A stretch of 64,000 bases of DNA, from NCBI RefSeq assembly GCF_042242105.1, contig NC_092012.1:98501-162500 (forward strand). Reading direction: 5' to 3'. Both the position numbers and the translations under genes were made by a program. The stretch is from Pempheris klunzingeri. Its lineage: Eukaryota > Chordata > Actinopteri > Acropomatiformes > Pempheridae. A model generated the notes under the pieces. That model saw nothing but the letters and a program-made list of their open reading frames with translations. It was not told where the DNA came from and did not search any database. Positions 13,200-24,676 of this stretch are shown here, piece after piece; the first letter of the stretch is position 1, and each line of letters opens with the position of its first letter.

Positions 13200-16100
13200 C
13201 GTGGTGAGGCTCCTTGTAAACAACACTCTCCAGACTGAACAGTAGATCTCCAGTTTGAGACGCTGACAGCAAACGCAGCATGAACAGTGTAAACAGCATG
13301 TTAATGCATTCATTCAGTCATCTATCCATCTGTCCATTATTCAGTCAGTCATCTATCCATCTGTCCATCATTCAGTCATCTATCCATCTGTCCATCATTC
13401 AGTCAGTCATCTATCCATCTGTCCATCATTCAGTCAGTCATCTATCCATCTGTCCATCATTCAGTCATCTATCCATCTGTCCATTATTCAGTCAGTCATC
13501 TATCCATCTGTCCATCATTCAGTCATCTATCCATCTGTCCATCATTCAGTCAGTCATCTATCCATCTGTCCATCATTCAGTCAGTCATCTATCCATCTGT
13601 CCATCATTCAGTCAGTCATCTATCCATCTGTCCATCATTCAGTCAGTCATCTATCCATCTGTCCATCATTCAGTCAGTCATCTATCCATCTGTCCATCAT
13701 TCATTCAGTCATCTATCCATCTGTCCATCATTCATTCAGTCATCTACCCACCTGTCCATCATTCATTCAGTCATCTATCCATCTGTCCATCATTCATTCA
13801 GTCATCTATCCATCTGTCCATCATTCAGTCATCTATCCACCTGTCCATCATTCAGTCATCTATCCATCTGTCCATCATTCATTCAGTCATCTATCCATCT
13901 GTCCATCATTCATTCAGTCATCTATCCACCTGTCCATCATTCAGTCATCTACCCATCTGTCCATCATTCAGTCATCTATCCATCTGTCCATCATTCAGTC
14001 ATCTATCCATCTGTCCATCATTCAGTCATCTATCCACCTGTCCATCATTCAGTCATCTATCCATCTGTCCATCATTCAGTCATCTACCCATCTGTCCATC
14101 ATTCAGTCATCTATCCATCTGTCCATCATTCAGTCATCTATCCACCTGTCCATCATTCAGTCATCTACCCATCTGTCCATCATTCAGTTATCTACCCATC
14201 TGTCCATCATTCAGTCATCTACCCATCTGTCCATCATTCATTCAGTCATCTATCCATCTGTCCATCATTCAGTTATCTACCCATCTGTCCATCATTCAGT
14301 CATCTACCCATCTGTCCATCATTCATTCAGTCATCTATCCATCTGTCCATCATTCAGTCATCTACCCATCTGTCCATCATTCATTCAGTCATCTACCCAT
14401 CTGTCCATCATTCAGTCATCTATCCATCTGTCCATCATTCATTCAGTCATCTACCCATCTGTCCATCATTCAGTCATCTACCCATCTGTCCATCATTCAT
14501 TCAGTCATCTATCCATCTGTCCATCATTCATTCAGTCATCTATCCACCTGTCCATCATTTATTCAGTCATCTATCCATCTGTCCATCATTCATTCAGTCA
14601 TCTATCCACCTGTCCATCATTCAGTCATCTATACACCTGTCCATCATTCAGTCATCTACCCATCTGTCCATCATTCATTCAGTCATCTACCCATCTGTCC
14701 ATCATTCAGTCATCTACCCATCTGTCCATCATTCAGTCATCTATCCATCTGTCCATCATTCAGTCATCTACCCATCTGTCCATCATTCAGTCATCTATCC
14801 ATCTGTCCATCATTCATTCAGTCATCTACCCATCTGTCCATCATTCATTCAGTCATCTACCCATCTGTCCATCATTCATTCAGTCATCTATCCATCTGTC
14901 CATCATTCAGTCATCTACCCATCTGTCCATCATTCAGTCATCTATCCATCTGTCCATCATTCATTCAGTCATCTACCCATCTGTCCATCATTCAGTCATC
15001 TACCCATCTGTCCATCATTCAGTCATCTATCCATCTGTCCATCATTCATTCAGTCATCTATCCATCATTCAGTTATCTACCCATCTGTCCATCATTCAGT
15101 CATCTATCCATCTGTCCATCATTCATTCAGTCATCTACCCATCTGTCCATCATTCAGTCATCTATCCATCTGTCCATCATTCATTCAGTCATCTACCCAT
15201 CTGTCCATCATTCAGTCATCTATCCATCTGTCCATCATTCATTCAGTCATCTACCCATCTGTCCATCATTCAGTCATCTATCCATCTGTCCATCATTCAT
15301 TCAGTCATCTACCCATCTGTCCATCATTCAGTCATCTATCCATCTGTCCATCATTCATTCAGTCATCTACCCATCTGTCCATCATTCAGTCATCTATCCA
15401 TCTGTCCATCATTCAGTCATCTATCCATCTGTCCATCATTCATTCAGTCATCTACCCATCTGTCCATCATTCAGTCATCTATCCATCTGTCCATCATTCA
15501 GTCATCTACCCATCTGTCCATCATTCAGTCATCTATCCATCTGTCCATCATTCATTCAGTCATCTATCCATCTGTCCATCATTCAGTCATCTACCCATCT
15601 GTCCATCATTCAGTCATCTACCCATCTGTCCATCATTCAGTCATCTACCCATCTGTCCATCATTCAGTCATCTATCCATCTGTCCACCATTCAGTCATCT
15701 ACCCATCTGTCCATCATTCATTCAGTCATCTACCCATCTGTCCATCATTCAGTCATCTATCCACCTGTCCATCATTCAGTCATCTACAAATCTGTCCTTC
15801 ATTCAGTCATCTATCCATCTGTCCATCATTCATTCAGTCATCTATCCATCTGTCCATCATTCATTCAGCCATCTATCCATCTGTCCATCATTCATTCAGT
15901 CATCTATCCACCTGTCCATCATTCAGTCATCTATACACCTGTCTATCATTCAGTCATCTACCCATCTGTCCATCATTCATTCAGTCATCTATCCATCTGT
16001 CCATCATTCATTCAGTCATCTACCCATCTGTCCATCATTCAGTCATCTACCCATCTGTCCATCATTCAGTCATCTATCCATCTGTCCATCATTCAGTCAT

Positions 16101-19100
16101 CTACCCATCTGTCCATCATTCATTCAGTCATCTATCCACCTGTCCATCATTCAGTCATCTACCCATCTGTCCATCATTCAGTCATCTATCCATCTGTCCA
16201 TCATTCATTCAGTCATCTATCCATCTGTCCATCATTCAGTCATCTACCCATCTGTCCATCATTCATTCAGTCATCTATCCATCTGTCCATCATTCATTCA
16301 GTCATCTATCCATCTGTCCATCATTCATTCAGTCATCTATCCACCTGTCCATCATTCAGTCATCTACCCATCTGTCCATCATTCATTCAGTCATCTACCC
16401 ATCTGTCCATCATTCATTCAGTCATCTACCCATCTGTCCATCATTCAGTCATCTACCCATCTGTCCATCATTCAGTCATCTATCCATCTGTCCATCATTC
16501 ATTCAGTCATCTACCCATCTGTCCATCATTCATTCAGTCATCTATCCATCTGTCCATCATTCATTCAGTCATCTATCCATCTGTCCATCATTCAGTCATC
16601 TATCCATCTGTCCATCATTCAGTCATCTACCCATCTGTCCATCATTCAGTCATCTACCCATCTGTCCATCATTCAGTCATCTATCCATCTGTCCATCATT
16701 CATTCAGTCATCTATCCATCATTCAGTTATCTACCCATCTGTCCATCATTCAGTCATCTATCCATCTGTCCATCATTCATTCAGTCATCTACCCATCTGT
16801 CCATCATTCAGTCATCTATCCATCTGTCCATCATTCAGTCATCTATCCATCTGTCCATCATTCATTCAGTCATCTACCCATCTGTCCATCATTCAGTCAT
16901 CTATCCATCTGTCCATCATTCAGTCATCTATCCATCTGTCCATCATTCATTCAGTCATCTACCCATCTGTCCATCATTCAGTCATCTATCCATCTGTCCA
17001 TCATTCAGTCATCTACCCATCTGTCCATCATTCAGTCATCTATCCATCTGTCCATCATTCATTCAGTCATCTACCCATCTGTCCATCATTCAGTCATCTA
17101 CCCATCTGTCCATCATTCAGTCATCTATCCATCTGTCCACCATTCAGTCATCTACCCATCTGTCCATCATTCATTCAGTCATCTACCCATCTGTCCATCA
17201 TTCAGTCATCTATCCATCTGTCCATCATTCATTCAGTCATCTACCCATCTGTCCATCATTCATTCAGTCATCTATCCATCTGTCCATCATTCATTCAGTC
17301 ATCTATCCATCTGTCCATCATTCAGTCATCTATCCATCTGTCCATCATTCAGTCATCTACCCATCTGTCCATCATTCAGTCATCTATCCATCTGTCCATC
17401 ATTCAGTCATCTATCCACCTGTCCATCATTCAGTCATCTACAAATCTGTCCTTCATTCAGTCATCTACCCATCTGTCCATCATTCAGTCATCTACCCATC
17501 TGTCCATCATTCATTCAGTCATCTATACACCTGTCCATCATTCATTCATTCATCTAAATGGATAGATGAGTTTGAGTTTGTCTGCAGGAAGAAAGCAAAG
17601 AGGAAAAACAGAAAACACACACAGCAGAGTGCAAGACAGATACAAGTCAGAGGTCAGTCAGTCAGGGGTCAGTCAGAGGTCAGTCTGGGGTCAGTCAGTC
17701 AGGGGTCAGTCAGGGGTCAGTCAGAGGTCAGTCTGGGGTCAGTCAGTCTGGGGTCAGTCAGAGGTCAGTCAGGGGTCAGTCAGAGGTCAGTCAGTCAGGG
17801 GTCAGTCAGAGGTCAGTCAGGGGTCAGTCTGGGGTCAGTCAGGGGTCAGTCAGGGGTCAGTCAGAGGTCAGTCAGTCAGGGGTCAGTCAGAGGTCAGTCA
17901 GGGGTCAGTCTGGGGTCAGTCAGGGGTCAGTCAGGGGTCAGTCAGAGGTCAGTCAGTCAGGGGTCAGTCAGAGGTCAGTCAGGGGTCAGTCTGGGGTCAG
18001 TCAGGGGTCAGTCAGGGGTCAGTCAGAGGTCAGTCAGTCAGGGGTCAGTCAGAGGTCAGTCAGGGGTCAGTCTGGGGTCAGTCAGGGGTCAGTCAGGGGT
18101 CAGTCAGAGGTCAGTCAGTCAGGGGTCAGTCAGAGGTCAGTCAGGGGTCAGTCAGAGGTCAGTCAGGGGTGAGTCAGGGGTCAGTCAGAGGTCAGTCAGA
18201 GGTCAGTCAGATGTCAGTCAGAGGTCAGTCTGGGGTCAGTCAGAGGTCAGTCAGGGGTCAGTCAGTCAGGTCAGTCAGGGGTCAGTCAGTCAGAGGTCAG
18301 TCTGGGGTCAGTCAGAGGTCAGTCAGGGGTCAGTCTGGGGTCAGTCAGTCAGGGGTCAGTCAGGTCAGTCTGGGGTCAGTCAGTCAGAGGTCAGTCAGTC
18401 AGAGGCCAGTCAGGAGTCAGTCAGAGGCCAGTCAGAGGTCAGTCAGAGGTCAGTCTGGGGTCAGTCAGTCAGAGGCCAGTCAGTCAGAGGCCAGTCAGTC
18501 AGAGGCCAGTCAGGGGTCAGTCAGAGGCCAGTCAGAGGTCAGTCAGAGGTCAGTCAGAGGCCAGTCAGTCAGAGGCCAGTCAGTCAGAGGCCAGTCAGTC
18601 AGAGGCCAGTCAGTCAGAGGCCAGTCAGGAGTCAGTCAGAGGCCAGTCAGAGGTCAGTCAGAGGTCAGTCTGGGGTCAGTCAGTCAGAGGTCAGTCAGTC
18701 TGAGGCCAGTCAGTCAGAGGCCAGTCAGGGGTCAGTCAGAGGCCAGTCAGAGGTCAGTCAGAGGTCAGTCTGGGGTCAGTCAGTCAGAGGTCAGTCAGTC
18801 TGAGGCCAGTCAGTCAGAGGCCAGTCAGGGGTCAGTCAGAGGCCAGTCAGAGGTCAGTCTGGGGTCAGTCAGTCAGAGGTCAGTCAGTCAGAGGCCAGTC
18901 AGTCAGAGGCCAGTCAGGGGTCAGTCAGAGGCCAGTCAGAGGTCAGTCTGGGGTCAGTCAGTCAGAGGTCAGTCAGTCAGAGGCCAGTCAGGAGTCAGTC
19001 AGAGGCCAGTCAGAGGTCAGTCAGAGGTCAGTCTGGGGTCAGTCAGTCAGAGGTCAGTCAGTCAGAGGCCAGTCAGGGGTCAGTCAGAGGCCAGTCAGAG

Positions 19101-22100
19101 GTCAGTCTGGGGTCAGTCAGTCAGAGGTCAGTCAGTCAGAGGCCAGTCAGGGGTCAGTCAGAGGCCAGTCAGGGGTCAGTCAGAGGTCAGTCTGGGGTCA
19201 GTCAGTCAGAGGTCAGTCAGTCAGAGGCCAGTCAGGGGTCAGCGGTAGGTCAGGTGGTCTCACCTCTGCGTGCAGACATCTGTAGCGCCTCCTCGATGCG
19301 TTGCAGCTCCCTCTGCTTCGCCTCCTGCTGGTAACGCTCCTCCTTTGCTGCATCATACTTAATCGCTGTGAGAAAAAACAAATATATATTATTATATAAT
19401 AATATATATTATATTTATATTCCACCACCCTGCTCCACTAGGGTGATGCAGAAACACACTTCTACTATTTTTAATTGCTATTTTACATCATTTAAATGGA
19501 ATAACAGTCCAGTAATCCAGTAAGTCCAGTAAGAAACATATTCATAATTTCTGAGTTGAGTCATGTTATCGTTTGTATTTTCAAACGTTCTAAATGTGAT
19601 AATCTGAAGTCATCTGTTGTTTCTGTGACAAACACCTTTACCACCTTCTCATCCACCCTGACTGGCTGCTGCCATGTGGAGCTGTTGTCAGGAAAATGAG
19701 AAGTTGATTCTTTGCATACGTTTTCTAACCTTTCCAACCTCTGAGGCTTTCAAATTATTTAACAAGTTAAAGTCTGACTCAAGTCACAAGTCGGTGAAAG
19801 TCAGAGACTTGTTGAAAATCTTTTACATTTGTCAAGTTGAGTCAAAAGTCACTGGATTATGAATGAGGTCATTTGACTTGAGCACTGCTATTAGTCCCCT
19901 TACACCAAAGGTACACATGTTGTTGATAGCTAACCTCCATCCTGCTATCATTCGCCACATTAGCTAGCTAGTGTTTCCAAAGAATAAAGATTTAGAGAAA
20001 AGGCTGTTCCAGATACCAGTAAACCCTCCAAGACACTCCTGCATCAGATTGCAGTCAGCAGTGCACTTCAAATTTATAAGAAAATCTCAGATCAAATACC
20101 ACAATCACAGCTGAAATAAAAAGGTTCCCCAGAATAAGACGACAAGAGTCGGACACAGGGCTGCACGCTGATCTTTTACTCTTAATCCATCAAGTTTCTA
20201 CAAATCAGCGTTTTTAAAAGTTGTGATATTAGACGTTGTGAGGTCAGAGACAGCGAAATACTGAAAAAGGTTAAACTAGCATTCAGTGCTAACTCAACTC
20301 ATAGATGCATATGTCCCGACTGCAGAGCTCCTTCACAATAAAAGCCCAGCATTTACTGTGAAGGAGCTCTTCATCATGTATCATTGTCATTACTATTAGT
20401 AGTATGTGGTGGACATCGTGCAGCCCCCACAGGAAGCACAGAAACAGAATCGGACCCAAACCTGAACCACCACCTCTGAACCTCGGCTTCTTACCATTAT
20501 ATGGACACGTTTTCTGCTTAGATCCAGCTGGAACACACACACAGCAACTGAGAACACACACTCCTCCATCATAAATAACTCTACCTGTCAGTCAATATGT
20601 ACAATATGTACTACTGACTACACAGTCAGCTGTGTAGTCAGTAGCTGACATGGTGGACGGTGTGTCATCAGGAGAAACAGCTCCTGACAGCTCGCTGCAT
20701 TCACACAGAGTATAGGAGTATGAAACCACAATGTTTTGGTCGATGACTTTCGGACATCAGAGATCAGGGGGAGGGGGGGGGCTAAGGGGATATGGCCTCC
20801 ACAGCTTCCTGAGAACTTCTCTGTGGGATTTTAAAACGATCCTTTATATAATACTTTTAAAGTAAATTGTACTGTGCGTTCATTTTGAAACCTGGTGCTC
20901 TGAGTGTCTGAACACTAAACTGGCGACCTGCTGCGGGACCCTGATGGACGGACAGGAAGGTTAAACCATCACTTACTGGCTCCAGGAACAACCAGCAGGT
21001 AGAGGCCGTCCAGCGTGGCCACCACGGCGTCGCTATACAGGTTCTTCCAGGGAATCTTCAGCGTCAGTTTCCCTGGAAACACAATACAAATACACCACCC
21101 ACAGATCAGTACAGATCAGTACAGATCAATACAACACAGTCTAGCCTCCTGCTATCAATAGGTTTTATGTACATGTGGTTCTAACCTGCTGAGACAACTT
21201 TAGTCATAAATGAATAAAGATCAACTGATTGATTGATTAATAGATTGATTAATAGATTGTGTGTGCTGTTGTCACGTTGTCTCTTCACCCCACCCCTCAG
21301 CTTCTCTTCCAGTCCACCCCCCCACTGCTGAGGGTGAAGATGGGAGGAGCAGTAGTTGACCGTCTCCTGGCATCATGGACAACTGACCACCTCACCAACA
21401 GACCAGCTGTGTGTCTGTGGCCCCCCAGGGGACGGTTCTCTCTCCCTTTCTCCTCACCCTCAGACTTCAGACACAACAGTGTCACCTGTCCCCCCCAGAA
21501 GCTCTCTGATCATCTGATCATACAGACATCGTTGGATTTGTACCTGGGGGGGACGAACTAGGATACGGGGGGGTCATGGACGACTGTCAGCTGGTCTGAG
21601 GAACACATCCACCATCCCAGCGGTGAACTGAACACCGAGGTGGGGGGAGAACCTCAACATTGAGCTGGACTGGGCTGACAGCACACTGCCCTGGACAAGA
21701 AGGGCCAAAGCGCCCCCACCTGCTGAGGAAGCTGCTCAGGACTTTTTATGACACTGTGGTCGCTTTGGCAGCACAGACAGGAACAGGAGGAGGCTCACCA
21801 GACTGATCAGGGGGGCCTCCTCCGTCCTGGACTGGACTCCACTGAGGGGGTGGGTGAGAGGAGGACGTTAGCCAAGCTGTGAGCCTGTGGGGGCCCTGAG
21901 CAGCTCCTCCAGCAGCAGACTGATACCCCCCCCCGTGTAAGAAGGAGCGTTCATCCCCATCAGAACAGCAGCGTTACATAAACCTCATGACATCATCAGC
22001 CACTTCATCATCACTCATTCTTTTTCCTCCTGCACAACACACACGTGTATATATTCATCATATCTGGATTCACATCTAGATTCACTTCTAGATTCACTTA

Positions 22101-24584
22101 AGATTCACTCTAGTTTCACTCTAGATTCTCTTCTAGATTCACTTCTAGATTCACTTTAGATTCACTTCTAGATTCTCTTCTAGATTCACTTTAGATTCAC
22201 TTCTAGATTCTCTTCTAGATTCACTTCTAGATTCACTTTAGATTCACTTCTTGATTCACTTTAGATTCACTTCTAGATTCACTTCTAGATTCACTTCAGA
22301 TTCATTTTAGATTCACTTCTAGATTCTCTTTAGATTCACTTTAGATTCACTTCAGATTCACTCTAGATTCACTTCTAGATTCACTTTAGATTCACTTCTA
22401 GATTCTCTTTAGATTCTCGTCTAGATTCACTTTAGATTCACTTCTAGATTCACTTCAGATTCTCTTCTAGATTCACTTTAGATTCACTTCTAGATTCACT
22501 TTAGATTCACTCTAGATTCACTTTAGATTCTCTTCTAGATTCACTTCTAGATTCACTTCTAGATTCTCTTCTAGATTCACTTTAGATTCACTCTAGATTC
22601 ACTTTAGATTCACTTCAGATTCACTTTAGATTCACTTTAGATTCACTTCAGATTCACTTTAGATTCACTTCTAGATTCTCTTTAGATTCACTTTAGATTC
22701 TCGTCTAGATTCACTTTAGATTCACTTCTAGATTCACTTCAGATTCTCTTCTAGATTCACTTTAGATTCACTTCTAGATTCTCTTCTAGATTCACTTTAG
22801 ATTCACTCTAGATTCTCTTCTAGATTCTCTTCTAGATTCACTTCTAGATTCTCTTCTAGATTCACTTTAGATTCACTCTAGATTCACTCTAGATTCACTC
22901 TAGATTCACTTTAGATTCTCTTCTAGATTCTCTTCTAGATTCACTCTAGATTCACTTCTAGATTCACTTCAGATTAGAGACACCTTTCCGTCTCTGGACT
23001 TTCCCCAGTGTCTCTCTCTCTCGTCTAACAAAGCGAAGCTACCGGAGCTGATGAGGAACAAACAGAGAACTCACCGATCTGTCCGGCCTTCACTTTGAAT
23101 GGAACATCGAACTCACTCTGAAACACACACACACAGCCCATTAATCAATCAGCTGATGGACTGAATATTGATTAGCAGCTGTATTGACAATCACACATTA
23201 AAAGATATCACATTGGACTCGTAACTATACTATCAATCCGGGAATACAAAATAAGTATTAGCAGAGGTAGAGCAGAGGTAGCGGAGGTAGAGCAGGTCGT
23301 TTGGTCTCCGGCTCCTGGTCCTGAAGCAGCGTCAGTGTGTGAGCGGTTACTTAGTGGAAGGTTCTGAATGGATGAATCTGAATTTGGTGTAAAAACACTT
23401 TGAGTGGTGGAAATGAGCAGAAAGAAGACATACTGGTACGGACCATTTCCGGCAAAATCAAACATGTCAGTGTTTGGACCAATCAGAGATACACTGGGTG
23501 GTGACATCATAGGGAAAGTGGACCAATCAGAGATACTCTGGGTGGTGACATCAGAGCGAGGAGGTGGATCTTAGAACTTACCAAAGCATTTTCTTTCACT
23601 TTCAGGTTCTCAAGAACAACATTTCCTGCAGAGACACAGAGGAGATACTCAGTTAATCTGATTGTTTCCCTCTTTCATGTCGTGTCTGTGGTGTTTCCAT
23701 GTTCATTTGTGGACATTAGATGGTGTCTGAAAACAATCCAGCGATCAATAACCATCAATAACACAGACACAAAGCTTCATTTGGTTATTAGGGTTCATAA
23801 AGTCTACATCAGTTTGTATATTAGTGATGAAGACAAAGCTGGCAGACAGGTTATTGATTGGAAGCACCATGTCTGTCTGTCGGTCACAGAGATCTACAAT
23901 CCAAACCATGTGATCTATAATCTATACCATGTGATCTATAATCTATACCATGTGATCTATAATCTATACAATGTGATCTACAATCTATACTATGTGATCT
24001 ATAATCTATACTATGTGATCTATAATCCAAACCATGTGATCTATAACCCAAACCATGTGATCTATAATCTGTATAATGTGATCTATAATTTATATATAAC
24101 CCAAACCATGTGATCTATAATCTATACTATGTGAACTATAATCTATATCATGTGATCTATAATACAAACCATGTTATCTACAATCTATACCATGTGATCT
24201 ATAATCTATACCATGTGATCTATAATCTATATCATGTGATCTATAATACAAACCATGTGATCTATAATCTATGCCGTGTGATCTATAACCTATACCATGT
24301 GATCTATACTCTATACAATGTGATCTATAATCTATACCATGTGATCTATAATCCAAACCATGTGATCTATATCATGTAATCTATAATCTATACCATGTGG
24401 TATATGATCTGAGCCATAACTGCTGCAGCAGAGTGACTCAGGTGATCAGGATCTGGTCCCACCTGCTCTGAACACCCTCAGGTTATTTTCTGAGACATGA
24501 AAAGGTACGAGGAAGCTTCAGTGATGTCACATCAGAGGAATCCAACCTGACCGCCAGATCCAGGTCTGACAGCTCTGACTGTCA

Positions 24585-24676
<92 letters not shown>

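Noticed and set aside
13280-17557. A 1,425-codon open reading frame
   Set aside because: It lies wholly in a 27/31-bp minisatellite without stops in any forward frame, inside a vps13c intron; the peptide is only the repeat read in shifting frames.
17566-19248. A 560-codon Ser/Gln/Val/Arg repeat protein
   Set aside because: Product of the stop-free GGTCAGTCAGAG array; no signal, domain or splice context.
20289-20561. 90-codon frame in a vps13c intron
   Set aside because: No homology, no coding features, opposite expectations of phase; treated as chance.
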